Shown here: positions 25,393-33,113 of the stretch, one piece after another
How the letters are laid out: every line of letters begins with the position of its first letter
How positions within the stretch are numbered: the stretch's first letter is position 1
Assembly: GCA_017555695.1 (NCBI GenBank)
Contig: JAFZFX010000011.1
Location: 1 to 64,000 of the forward strand
Reading direction: 5' to 3'
Source: Alistipes sp.
GTDB lineage: Bacteria > Bacteroidota > Bacteroidia > Bacteroidales > Rikenellaceae
Length of the DNA: 64,000 nucleotides
Made by a program: the position numbers and the translations under genes
Notes under the pieces: generated by a model
Told to the model about the DNA's origin: nothing
Seen by the model: only the letters and a program-made list of their open reading frames with translations
The model's database searches: none

Positions 25393-25510
25393 AGTAGTTA
25401 TTTTTTGAAATTTATTACTCCTTTGATAGTTTTCGCCCACCTTTGTACGAAAACTATGCAAATATAGGCAAAAAGAGTCGAATATATGTAGCAAATATCG
25501 AATAAATGAT

Positions 25511-25518
25511 TATTTTTG
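25511..25518 (+). promoter_or_regulatory. -7 box of DUF1080 gene
   Basis: TATTTTTG, 31 nt before the ATG. It faces away from the esterase operon box at 25459-25466. Confidence 0.45.
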
Positions 25519-25549
25519 CGAAAGTACAGTAAACGAAAATATTAATCAG

Positions 25550-26173
25550 ATGAAAGCAAAAACTATTCTTACGGCTCTGTTGGTTGCGGCCGTTATGACC
25601 TCTTGCTGCTGCGGTGGCAAAAAGCAACTCTTCAATGGTAAGGACCTGACAGGTTGGGTTTGTGTGTTGGATGCCGATAGCAATGTCCCTACATCAGAGG
25701 TGTATGGCGTTAAGGATGGCAATATCCACATCGTTGGCCAGCCTTTTGGTTATATGCGTACAGCCGAGAAGTATGGCAACTATAAGATGCATGTCGAGTG
25801 GCGTTGGATTGGTGAGGGTACTAACAGCGGTATCTTCCACCGTGTTCAGGATGGCGACAAGGTTTGGCCTAACGCTATCGAGTGTCAGTTGTGTAGCGGC
25901 AAGGCTGGTGACTATGTAATGCTCGGCGGCTCAAAGATTTCAGAGGTTGAGTGCGTTGGTGAGTTCCCCGTAAAGGACCGCAATGGCAATTACGAGAAGC
26001 CCGTTGGCGAGTGGAACGAGGCTGAGATCGTATGCGAGGGCACAAAGATTACAGTCTATATCAACGGCAACTTGCAGAACGAGTGTACAACCACTACCGA
26101 GTCAGGTTATATCGCTCTCCAGAGCGAGGGTGGTCCCATCGAGTTCCGCAATATCTACATCGAGGAGTTGTAA
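25550..26173 (+). CDS. DUF1080 (3-keto-disaccharide hydrolase-like) lipoprotein
   Basis: 207 residues. N-terminal export signal with a run of Cys (LVAAVMTSCCCGG), compatible with lipidation. Single concanavalin-like DUF1080 domain: LFNGKDLTGWVCV at the start, EWRWIGEGTNSGIFHRVQ, WPNAIECQLCSGKAGDYVMLGG, GEWNEAEIVCEGTKITVYINGNLQNE and GYIALQSEGGPIEFRNIYIEEL at the end. The family hydrolyses 3-keto-glucosides in related species; here that is inference. The two-domain relative at 34167-35459 is a paralogue. Confidence 0.9.
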   Translation: MKAKTILTALLVAAVMTSCCCGGKKQLFNGKDLTGWVCVLDADSNVPTSEVYGVKDGNIHIVGQPFGYMRTAEKYGNYKMHVEWRWIGEGTNSGIFHRVQDGDKVWPNAIECQLCSGKAGDYVMLGGSKISEVECVGEFPVKDRNGNYEKPVGEWNEAEIVCEGTKITVYINGNLQNECTTTTESGYIALQSEGGPIEFRNIYIEEL

Positions 26174-26200
26174 TCTCCACGCGACACAAATTGGTAATAC

Positions 26201-26239
26201 ATTCCCTGCGCTCAACTCCGAGTGCAGGGATTTTTTTTA
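26201..26239 (+). terminator. Terminator of DUF1080 gene
   Basis: TCCCTGC (26203-26209) pairs with GCAGGGA, followed by eight T. Confidence 0.9.
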
Positions 26240-26303
26240 CCCTCAATTTGGACTAAAAGTGATAAAAAAGTGTCTAGATGTTATATTTGTTGAAATAAAT
26301 GAT

Positions 26304-26311
26304 TACCTTTG
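26304..26311 (+). promoter_or_regulatory. -7 box upstream of the CI-like regulator
   Basis: TACCTTTG; a second box TATATTTG lies at 26282-26289. A transcript from here to the regulator start (26507) would run antisense through the tRNA gene. Confidence 0.35.
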
Positions 26312-26412
26312 AAAGTTAATAAAAGTTAGGTTGTGGGAATTGTCTAATCGATGGACAACGACTCTTTGCCGCTGATGGTAGAAAAACGAAAAAAGGGCTC
26401 TCCAGCCCTATG

Positions 26413-26484
26413 TGACCCCGAAAGGATTCGAACCTTCATCGTAAGAACCGGAATCTTATATTCTATCCATTGAACTACGGGGTC
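26413..26484 (-). tRNA. tRNA-Arg (anticodon CCG)
   Basis: 72 nt without encoded CCA. Acceptor stem GACCCCG (5' end at 26484) pairs with CGGGGTC; anticodon stem TAAGA/TCTTA encloses the loop TTCCGGT, anticodon CCG; the T-arm contains GGTTCGAATCC. It reads CGG codons. A -7 box TATCTTTG (26491-26498 on the minus strand) ends only 6 nt before the mature 5' end. Confidence 0.95.
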
Positions 26485-26490
26485 GCGCCA

Positions 26491-26498
26491 CAAAGATA
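26491..26498 (-). promoter_or_regulatory. -7 box of tRNA-Arg
   Basis: TATCTTTG on the minus strand directly before the tRNA; candidate TTTG -33 boxes fall inside the first codons of the divergent regulator gene. Confidence 0.6.
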
Positions 26499-26506
26499 GT
26501 AAAAAA

Positions 26507-27214
26507 ATGGATAAGACAAACAAAAACGCTAATTGGCAACGCCTGGCCAGTGTCGTGCGATGGTCTAATATGACTATCAATCGTTTTGCTATCCATATTG
26601 GTCTATCTCGCTCCGAAAATCTCTACCAGATTAAGAACGGAAATAACGGTATATCGCAGAATCTTGCACGCCGTATCGAGGCTGCATTTCCCGAGATTAG
26701 TATAGGCTGGTTGCTTACGGGTGAAGGTACGATGTTGCGTGAGGATGGCATTGGTGCCGCCATCTCTTGCTACAATAGTTTAGAGTCTTTGCTGTCACTG
26801 GGTCGTGGCGAGCAGCTTAGCCCCGATTGCTTGATTAGCCTGCCTATGGCAGATGGCGGCGATGTGGCTGTTTGTCTGCCCGCAGATGCTAAAACCGAGT
26901 CGTTGGAGAGTGAATTACTCCCCGCAATGACATATTTTTTGAAAAAAACGACAATTAGAGATATAATTCCTTCCGCAAAGTATATGATATTGACATCAAA
27001 TTTTGTATATTTGCGTAAGGTAATGCTCTCTACAGAGCAGGATGAACCTGCGCAATTGACACTTTTGTCTGTCGTGGGTGATGCGTTACCTATTGTAAAG
27101 TCGGTTGAACAGAGTGTATCAGCGCCCATGGTGGAGGCTACGGATGAAGTACATATTGCTCAAGCCGAAGTGGTGGCCATCTACCAAGTGGTGGGACTAT
27201 ACAGCGCTTTGTAA
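26507..27214 (+). CDS. CI-like helix-turn-helix regulator
   Basis: 235 residues. The N-terminal ~75 residues are a lambda-repressor-type HTH: WQRLASVVRWSNMTINRFAIHIGLSRSENLYQIKNGNNGIS, then the family tag ISIGWLLTGEGTML. The C-terminal region is predicted mixed alpha/beta and lacks a recognisable Ser-Lys peptidase dyad. The XRE protein at 37666-38127 carries a parallel tag (NPDWLLLDTGEMY), so the two are related. The ATG lies 15 nt from the tRNA promoter box. A phage-derived or domesticated regulator is likely; targets unknown. Confidence 0.8.
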   Translation: MDKTNKNANWQRLASVVRWSNMTINRFAIHIGLSRSENLYQIKNGNNGISQNLARRIEAAFPEISIGWLLTGEGTMLREDGIGAAISCYNSLESLLSLGRGEQLSPDCLISLPMADGGDVAVCLPADAKTESLESELLPAMTYFLKKTTIRDIIPSAKYMILTSNFVYLRKVMLSTEQDEPAQLTLLSVVGDALPIVKSVEQSVSAPMVEATDEVHIAQAEVVAIYQVVGLYSAL

Positions 27215-27304
27215 CCGAAGTATGGTAGCGTGCATTAGGCGTGAAGTGCTGCTGAAAGAGATTAGCGAGAGATAAGTGATTAACAAAAACTAAAAGAGAA
27301 AATT

Positions 27305-28354
27305 ATGATAACTATCAAGACAAAGGAGAATGCGTCGCTTTATATTGCATTCGTTTCGGCATTTATTGTGGCTATGGTGATGGCTGCTTGTAATGTTGCG
27401 TGGTGGCTTATTGCTATTGTGGTGTTGGGAGTATTCGTTGCAGTTGCTCTCTTCTCGCTCTTTTTGATGAAGTCCTATGTAGCCTACAAACTCAAGCCCA
27501 TCTACTCTATGGTGCTCTCTCGCCATGTGCCGACCAACGAGATAGTTGATGAACTTAAGGATAAGCATGTCGAGAACCTCTCTGAGGAGCTTACTGCGTG
27601 GGCAAACGATAACGACAAGGAGATTAACCGCTTGAAGCAGAACGAGGCCTTCCGTAAGCAGTATCTGGGTAATGTGGCTCACGAGTTGAAGACCCCGATT
27701 TTCAACATCCAGGGCTATATCTCTACTCTGCTCGATGGTGGTTTGGAGGATGATCTTATTAACCGCAAGTATTTGGAGCGTGCCGAGAAGAGTATCGACC
27801 GACTGATTAATATCGTGAACGACTTGGATACCATCTCGAAGTTGGAGAATGCTATGAACAGCTTGAAGATGACCCGTTTCGATATCGTCGCTCTTACCAA
27901 GGATATCGCCGAGCAGTTGGAGATTGAGGCTGCCAAGCGCAAAATTAAGCTTATCGTTAAGGGTGCAGATTCTCTGCCTTCGTCATTCTGGGTGACTGCT
28001 GACCAGCACTTTGTGGGTCAGGTATTGGTGAATCTTATCGCCAACTCTATCCACTATGGTAAGGAGGGTGGCTCTACTCGCATCAAGTTCCGCGATATGA
28101 TGGACAAGGTGCTTGTCGAGGTGGAGGATACTGGCGTAGGTATCTCAAAGGAGGATATGCCCCGCGTGTTTGAGCGTTTCTACCGCGTAGATAAGAGCCG
28201 TTCACGAGAGCAGGGTGGTACAGGATTGGGTCTTGCTATCGTTAAGCATATTGTAGAGGCTCACGGCGAGCGCATCACTGTGCGAAGCGAGATGGGCGTA
28301 GGTACTACATTCGCCTTCCCGCTGAAGAAGGATTTGCCCAACAGCGCAAAATAG
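27305..28354 (+). CDS. Sensor histidine kinase without adjacent response regulator
   Basis: 349 residues. Two transmembrane helices near residues 12-30 and 32-55 with almost no periplasmic loop, then a HAMP-like linker. DHp domain with the phospho-accepting His in LGNVAHELKTPIFNIQGYI (about residue 126). Catalytic domain with N box VNLIANSIHYG, G1 VEDTGVGIS, F box RVFERFYRVD and G2 GGTGLGLAIVKHIVEAHG. PhoR/WalK-like. With so small a periplasmic part it probably senses membrane or internal signals. No response regulator gene flanks it. A weak terminator separates it from lgt. Confidence 0.92.
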   Translation: MITIKTKENASLYIAFVSAFIVAMVMAACNVAWWLIAIVVLGVFVAVALFSLFLMKSYVAYKLKPIYSMVLSRHVPTNEIVDELKDKHVENLSEELTAWANDNDKEINRLKQNEAFRKQYLGNVAHELKTPIFNIQGYISTLLDGGLEDDLINRKYLERAEKSIDRLINIVNDLDTISKLENAMNSLKMTRFDIVALTKDIAEQLEIEAAKRKIKLIVKGADSLPSSFWVTADQHFVGQVLVNLIANSIHYGKEGGSTRIKFRDMMDKVLVEVEDTGVGISKEDMPRVFERFYRVDKSRSREQGGTGLGLAIVKHIVEAHGERITVRSEMGVGTTFAFPLKKDLPNSAK

Positions 28355-28377
28355 AGTATTGAAATAGTAAATCATTG

Positions 28378-28413
28378 TGCCTGCCTTAATCTTTATGGTG
28401 GGCATACATTTTT
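28378..28413 (+). terminator. Weak terminator or attenuator between kinase and lgt
   Basis: TGCCTGCC (28378-28385) pairs with GGTGGGCA (28397-28404) through two G-U pairs; followed by TACATTTTT. Confidence 0.55.
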
Positions 28414-28430
28414 AATGTAAGAGTTGATAT

Positions 28431-29297
28431 ATGCTGAATAATTTGTTGTATATAATATGGGATTTCGACCCTGCAATGTTCTCAATCGGTAGCGTCGAGG
28501 TGCGTTACTATGGACTTATGTGGGCCCTTACCATACTTCTTGGCGAGCGCTTCTTCACTAACTTTACACGCCGCGAGGGTTTCGGCCAGGAGATTGTCGA
28601 GACTGGCTTTGTGTGGATTGTGTTGGGTGCGATACTTGGCGCACGCGTAGGCCACTGTCTGTTCTACGAATTCGATTACTATATCACCCGCCCGTGGGCT
28701 ATCATCACCGAGATTCGTAATGGCGGTATGGCGAGCCACGGTGCCGCTATTGGTATGTTGTTGGGTATGTGGATTACCACTCGCAAACACAATATGCCCT
28801 ATATCTGGTGGTTGGATCGCATTATGATACCCGTTGCCATTGGTGGCGGTCTGGTGCGTCTGGGTAATCTCTGCAACTCGGAAATCGTGGGTGCGGTGAC
28901 CGATGTGCCTTGGGGCTTCAAGTTCGTCAGATTGTATAGACTTCCGCTTGCGGATGTGCCTATTCAGCATCCTGCACAGTTGTATGAGGCGTTGTGCTAC
29001 TTCGTCACTTTCGGTATACTTATGTGGCTGTACTATAAGTGCGACATAGCTCGCAAGAGAGCAGGCGTAATGTTCGGCATTGGTCTTTTGGGTATATTCC
29101 TTACACGATTCTTCATAGAGTTCATCAAGGTTAATCAGGAGGCTTTTGAGGCTGGTATGTTGCTCAATATGGGCCAACTGTTGAGCCTGCCGTTCATTGC
29201 AATGGCACTGTTTGTTTTGTGGCGCGCCAGCAAGGGTGGTTTCGTTGTAGGCCTTCCCGCAAAGTCTAAAGGATCGAAGAAAAAGAGTCAGAAATAA
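28431..29297 (+). CDS. lgt: Prolipoprotein diacylglyceryl transferase
   Basis: 288 residues, seven predicted membrane segments. Lgt motifs: VRYYGLMWALTILLGERFF, LGARVGHCLFYE, ITEIRNGGMASHGAAIG (the conserved H-G region), GGLVRLGNLCNSEIVG (Arg of the active site) and HPAQLYEALCYF. It transfers diacylglycerol from phosphatidylglycerol onto the lipobox Cys of prolipoproteins at the inner membrane, the step needed for the many lipoproteins in this window. The basic C-terminus (KSKGSKKKSQK) is cytosolic. First of three closely spaced genes with HU/SPOR and GtrA. Confidence 0.95.
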   Translation: MLNNLLYIIWDFDPAMFSIGSVEVRYYGLMWALTILLGERFFTNFTRREGFGQEIVETGFVWIVLGAILGARVGHCLFYEFDYYITRPWAIITEIRNGGMASHGAAIGMLLGMWITTRKHNMPYIWWLDRIMIPVAIGGGLVRLGNLCNSEIVGAVTDVPWGFKFVRLYRLPLADVPIQHPAQLYEALCYFVTFGILMWLYYKCDIARKRAGVMFGIGLLGIFLTRFFIEFIKVNQEAFEAGMLLNMGQLLSLPFIAMALFVLWRASKGGFVVGLPAKSKGSKKKSQK

Positions 29298-29310
29298 AAT
29301 ATTGTAAATT

Positions 29311-30189
29311 ATGGTAGGAGAGGTTAATAAAATCATCTATAATATGCTCGTTAGCGGGCGTGGAGTCTACCTTCCCGAGATTGGAACACTCTATATCGAG
29401 CGTCAGGCTGCGCGTAAGATTTCGGCCGACAGACTACTCAGCCCCCGCAATGTAGTTACATTCCGTTCTGGTGAGCAGGCCCCATCGTTGGTGAGTGAGA
29501 TTATCAAGGTGTCGGGCTGTAGTGAGGAGCAGGCTGCCGATATCTATAACCGCTGGCGAGGTAAAACCTGCGAGGGTGGCAATATCATCATCGGTGGTGT
29601 CGGTGCGCTCAACCATAAGAGCTTCGTTATGGAGCAGGGTTTTGCGTCGGCTATCAACCCCAAGGGTGTCAAGACGATTATTATTCGCCGCCGCTCGAAC
29701 AAGTGGCTCTATGCTTTGTGTGCAGTCTGTGTGGTGATTGCGCTCGGATTCTGTGCATATATAATGATGGGCGAACAGCTCAATCTCACTCCTGCTAAGC
29801 AGAGCGTTGCACCTGCTGTGGTGGAGCAGGTGGCAATAACTGATACAGCAACCGAGGTTGCCGACTCAACAGCCGTTACTACCGCAGAGGGTGCAACCGA
29901 GTCAGCCGCGGCTAACGCAGAGAGCGCCCAGACGGCTCAGAATGAGGTAAAGTCATCGGCCGAGTATGAGTATTATGTTGTGATGGGTATCTTCTCTACC
30001 GAGGAGAATGCCAGCCGTGCTGTTGCGCAGGCCGAGAGCCGTATCAAAGATTTAAGTTGCAAGGTGTTGCCTTTCAAGGATAAGTATATGGTAACGCTCT
30101 ACGGCAGTGACAAGATTGCCGACTGCAACGCTTTTGCCAACTCATATCGCGACATTTACGCCGACTTGTGGGTGTATAAGAAAAAGTAA
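29311..30189 (+). CDS. HU-like (CCDC81) and SPOR domain membrane protein
   Basis: 292 residues. Residues 1-125 hold two IHF/HU-like CCDC81 modules (VNKIIYNMLVSGRGVYLPEIGTLYIER; EGGNIIIGGVGALNHKSF). One transmembrane helix follows near residues 130-152 (WLYALCAVCVVIALGFCAYIMM), then a periplasmic Thr/Ala/Glu-rich linker, then a C-terminal SPOR domain (YYVVMGIFSTEENASRAVAQAE to the end). SPOR binds denuded peptidoglycan at division sites; the cytosolic HU-like part is the Bacteroidota partner. Role in division or envelope growth is inferred. Starts 13 nt after lgt. Confidence 0.88.
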   Translation: MVGEVNKIIYNMLVSGRGVYLPEIGTLYIERQAARKISADRLLSPRNVVTFRSGEQAPSLVSEIIKVSGCSEEQAADIYNRWRGKTCEGGNIIIGGVGALNHKSFVMEQGFASAINPKGVKTIIIRRRSNKWLYALCAVCVVIALGFCAYIMMGEQLNLTPAKQSVAPAVVEQVAITDTATEVADSTAVTTAEGATESAAANAESAQTAQNEVKSSAEYEYYVVMGIFSTEENASRAVAQAESRIKDLSCKVLPFKDKYMVTLYGSDKIADCNAFANSYRDIYADLWVYKKK

Positions 30190-30204
30190 ATCGAAGACGA
30201 CGCG

Positions 30205-30687
30205 ATGCAGTTGGCTAAAACCATAGGCAGGGTTATCGACATATTCTACATCAAGCCGTTCTCGCTGCTGCTCTCGAAGCAGATGTTTCGTTATGCAGCG
30301 TGCGGAGGTGGTAATATGGTGCTGGATTTGGTGTGGTACTATATCATCTATCACTATGTTGTCGCTGAACGATTTATCGACTTGGGCGTGGTGGTTGTGT
30401 CGCCTTACATCTCGTCGCTTGTGGTGGTCTTCCCCATAACCTTTTTGACGGGATTCTGGCTCAATCGCAATGTGGCGTTTTGTGCTACGCAGTTTGGCTC
30501 TGGTGGACAGCTGGTGCGTTATGCATTGTCGGTCGTGGGCTCTATTTTGCTGAATTATGTGTGTCTGAAACTCTTTGTCGAGGTGTGCGCCATCTGGCCA
30601 ACACCAGCCAAGGCACTGACTACGGCTGTATGCGTGGTGTATAGTTATCTGGCAGGACGATATTTTACCTTCACAGATAAGAGATAA
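30205..30687 (+). CDS. GtrA family membrane protein
   Basis: 160 residues, four predicted transmembrane segments. GtrA-type features: FRYAACGGGNMVLDLVWYYIIYHYV at TM1 and VFPITFLTGFWLNRNVAF with the conserved N-R after TM3, closing with VCVVYSYLAGRYFTF. GtrA proteins are thought to flip polyprenyl-linked sugars for polysaccharide or teichoic decoration. Starts 15 nt after the HU/SPOR gene, last gene of the lgt unit. Confidence 0.88.
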   Translation: MQLAKTIGRVIDIFYIKPFSLLLSKQMFRYAACGGGNMVLDLVWYYIIYHYVVAERFIDLGVVVVSPYISSLVVVFPITFLTGFWLNRNVAFCATQFGSGGQLVRYALSVVGSILLNYVCLKLFVEVCAIWPTPAKALTTAVCVVYSYLAGRYFTFTDKR

Positions 30688-30690
30688 TGA

Positions 30691-30722
30691 TTTGCAAAAG
30701 TTGATAGATTTTTTTATATTTG
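30691..30722 (+). promoter_or_regulatory. Promoter of the 95-residue protein gene
   Basis: TTTG (30691-30694), 20-nt spacer, TATATTTG (30715-30722), 33 nt before the ATG. Confidence 0.75.
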
Positions 30723-30755
30723 TATCCAAATAACACAATTAAACTAAATAAGAGT

Positions 30756-31043
30756 ATGGCTAATTTGAGAAATTTGAAGAAGGAGATTGACTATCGTTTG
30801 GAGGGTTTCGTATTCGATTGCGAGATGTCTATCTATTTTCAGCCCTCTAAGGAGGAGGCTGTAGTTGCTTTGATGGAGAAGGCTGTTGCTTTGCGTAACG
30901 CTCTCTATGTACAGGCAAATAACCCTACCGAGCCCCACAATCCTTCACTCGTGCGCAAGTACTATTCAGCTTTTCGTCGTGATATGGAGTCTTCATACAA
31001 CTCTATGTTCGAGGAGTTGAGCGCTATCAACGAGGCAAAGTAA
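30756..31043 (+). CDS. Small helical protein, unknown
   Basis: 95 residues from ATG 30756; the frame extends upstream but the earlier ATG (30720) lies inside the -7 promoter box. Mostly helical and charged: MANLRNLKKEIDYRLEGFVF at the start, EEAVVALMEKAVALRNALYV in the middle and RRDMESSYNSMFEELSAINEAK at the end. No signal peptide, no motif that I can name. Monocistronic with an ideal promoter and a strong terminator, so it is a real, separately controlled gene. Confidence 0.85.
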   Translation: MANLRNLKKEIDYRLEGFVFDCEMSIYFQPSKEEAVVALMEKAVALRNALYVQANNPTEPHNPSLVRKYYSAFRRDMESSYNSMFEELSAINEAK

Positions 31044-31070
31044 GATAGTCAGATCTCATCTTACAGACTT

Positions 31071-31107
31071 GGGTTGTTGCACCACGCTGGTGCGACAACC
31101 TTTTTTG
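31071..31107 (+). terminator. Terminator of the 95-residue protein gene
   Basis: GGTTGTTGCACC (31072-31083) pairs with GGTGCGACAACC (31089-31100) with one mismatch, followed by six T. Confidence 0.93.
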
Positions 31108-31125
31108 TTTTTTAACGGCCGACGG

Positions 31126-31157
31126 TTGTGAAAAGAGCTATTTTTTTATTAGTTTTG
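31126..31157 (+). promoter_or_regulatory. Promoter of GH26 gene
   Basis: GTTG (31126-31129), 20-nt spacer, TAGTTTTG (31150-31157), 32 nt before the ATG. Confidence 0.5.
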
Positions 31158-31189
31158 TAGATGAATGTTTTACCTTAAACCTGTAGATT

Positions 31190-32308
31190 ATGAGAAAGTT
31201 AATGATTTGCATCGTCGCTGTTCTCTGCTTTGCGGCCACTTCTTCCGAACTCTCGGCGAAGCGCCTAACGCTGAAAATTGTAGACAAGGATGCAACCGAG
31301 GAGACGAAAGCACTATTGGCCAATTTGTGGCTAATACATCAGCAGGGTGTGATGTTTGGTCATCACGATTTCCCGTCGTATGGCATAGGCTGGCGAGGCG
31401 ATAAGGGGCGTAGTGATGTACGCGATGTTGCGGGCGACCACCCCGCAGTCTATAGCCTCGATATGCACAATATCAATGCGGGCAAGATTGAACTCGTCAA
31501 GGAGATATATCGTGCTGGCGGCGTAAGTATGCTTGTGTGGCATCAGAATAACCCATTGACCGAGGGGCAGGGTGGTTATCCCGTCGGTACAGCTTGGGAT
31601 AACACCAAGGTCGTGGACCAGATACTTCAGGAGGGTAGTGCTATGAACCTGAAGTTCAAGCGCCGTTTGGATGATGTAGCTACGGCACTAAAGGCTATGG
31701 TTGATGATAGCGGTAAGCCTATTCCCGTCATTTTCCGCCCTCTGCACGAGCATACGCAGGCGTGGAATTGGTGGGGGTCGAAGGCTACCTCACACGAGGA
31801 GTTTGTGGCTTTCTGGCAGTTTATAATAAAGTATCTGCGCGACGAGAAGGATGTGCACAATGTCCTCTACGCCATCTCACCGCAGATGGACGAGGTCTAT
31901 GATGATGCTGTTGGCCGTTTGCTCTACCGTTGGCCAGGTGATGAGTGGGTCGATTTCGTAGGTATGGATTGCTACCACGGACGCAATAAGAGAGCTTTTG
32001 AGGCCAATGTAAAGGGTTTGAGCCAGGTTGCGGAGCTGAAGTCAAAGCCCGTAGGTGTCACCGAGACGGGTCTTGAAAATCGCCATACTGCCGACTATTG
32101 GACTCGTGATGTGTTGCCAGCACTGCGTGGTAGCCGTATGTCGATGGTTGTAGCGTGGCGAAACGAGAAGCCGAGCCATGCCTATGGTCCATATCCTTCG
32201 TCGCCTTGTGCCTCCGATTTCGTGAAGTTTTATGACGACGAGCATACGCTCTTCCAGCGCGATGTTCCCGATATGTACTCTATGCCGAAGGGCGTAAAGG
32301 TAAAGTAA
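31190..32308 (+). CDS. GH26 beta-mannanase-type hydrolase
   Basis: 372 residues with a signal peptide (MRKLMICIVAVLCFAATSSELSA). GH26 TIM barrel: GVMFGHHDFPSYGIGW, PAVYSLDMHNIN, GGVSMLVWHQNNPLT, acid/base Glu in IFRPLHEHTQAWNWWG, VDFVGMDCYHG and the nucleophile Glu in KPVGVTETGLEN, with the conserved Trp in VVAWRNE. The family cuts beta-1,4-mannan or gluco/galactomannan. Exported and single-gene, not in a Sus-like PUL here; its stop lies 16 nt from the convergent znuC-like gene. Confidence 0.95.
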   Translation: MRKLMICIVAVLCFAATSSELSAKRLTLKIVDKDATEETKALLANLWLIHQQGVMFGHHDFPSYGIGWRGDKGRSDVRDVAGDHPAVYSLDMHNINAGKIELVKEIYRAGGVSMLVWHQNNPLTEGQGGYPVGTAWDNTKVVDQILQEGSAMNLKFKRRLDDVATALKAMVDDSGKPIPVIFRPLHEHTQAWNWWGSKATSHEEFVAFWQFIIKYLRDEKDVHNVLYAISPQMDEVYDDAVGRLLYRWPGDEWVDFVGMDCYHGRNKRAFEANVKGLSQVAELKSKPVGVTETGLENRHTADYWTRDVLPALRGSRMSMVVAWRNEKPSHAYGPYPSSPCASDFVKFYDDEHTLFQRDVPDMYSMPKGVKVK

Positions 32309-32324
32309 TCTCCTCCTCCGTGGC

Positions 32325-33107
32325 CTACTTGTGGTCGTGACAGCAGTCGCCTTCGTGGTGGGCAAGTACGGTGTGGGGGATGTGACCGTGTGATAAGATT
32401 TGTATAGGGCAGTTGTAATTACGCAACTGCTCTTCTGTTAATATATTAGAGTCGTGGCGGTGTACGCAGTGATTGACGCATACAATGCTCTTCACGACGC
32501 TTGTTATCGTACCCAGATCGTGTGATACGATTATTATGGCCATACGCTCATTCAGGCGCTGCACCATATTGTAGAACTCATACTCAAACTTGTTGTCCAC
32601 AAAGTTCGTAGGCTCGTCCAGGATAAGCAGTTTGGGGTTGGCGATGATAGCGCGGCAGAGTAATGCGCGTTGCATCTGGCCGCCCGACACTTCGCCTATG
32701 GGGCGCTTTGCCAGATGTGCTATGCCCATCTGCTCCAATAATTCCGTTGCTCGCTGGCGGTCAGCACGGGTGTAGCGACCCCAAAAGCCCTTTTCAGTCT
32801 GCAAACCCGACAACACTACCTCCTCGATAGATATGGGGAAGCGTGTGTCGAACTCCGACACTTGGGGCATATATCCAATCTTGTAGTGATTCTTGTGGCG
32901 CAGAGTGCTGTCGAATCTGATCTCTCCGCTGTATGATATTGTCCCCATAATGGCCTTTACGAGCGAACTCTTGCCTCCGCCGTTGGGGCCCACGATGCCA
33001 ATGAAGTCGTCGGCGTAGATGTCGAGATTGACACTCTCGAGAGCCGTTACGCCTTCGTATTTAACTCCCAAGTTGTGTATTGATAGTATGGTATGACGCT
33101 GCGACAT
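32325..33107 (-). CDS. znuC: Zinc/manganese-type ABC transporter ATP-binding protein
   Basis: 260 residues. ABC ATPase motifs: IVGPNGGGKSSLVKAIMG (Walker A), GYMPQV Q-loop, signature EVSGGQMQRALLCRA, LLILDEPTNFVD (Walker B) and IIIVSHDLG (H-loop). The C-terminal ~50 residues are His/Cys rich (HCVHRHDSN, HHEGDCCHDHK), typical of zinc-uptake ATPases. It follows the substrate-binding protein gene by 6 nt. No permease (ZnuB/MntB) gene is adjacent; the next gene is convergent. Metal specificity is inferred from the His-rich tail. Confidence 0.88.
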   Translation of the reverse strand: MSQRHTILSIHNLGVKYEGVTALESVNLDIYADDFIGIVGPNGGGKSSLVKAIMGTISYSGEIRFDSTLRHKNHYKIGYMPQVSEFDTRFPISIEEVVLSGLQTEKGFWGRYTRADRQRATELLEQMGIAHLAKRPIGEVSGGQMQRALLCRAIIANPKLLILDEPTNFVDNKFEYEFYNMVQRLNERMAIIIVSHDLGTITSVVKSIVCVNHCVHRHDSNILTEEQLRNYNCPIQILSHGHIPHTVLAHHEGDCCHDHK

Positions 33108-33113
33108 AGTCTT

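Noticed and set aside
19534..26173. Classical Sus-type polysaccharide utilisation locus
   Set aside because: No SusC/SusD pair, sigma/anti-sigma pair or hybrid two-component gene nearby.
28482..29336. Long minus-strand ORF of 284 codons opposite lgt
   Set aside because: Antisense shadow of a well-conserved lgt gene; its composition (His/Gln/Thr rich) is typical of shadow frames.
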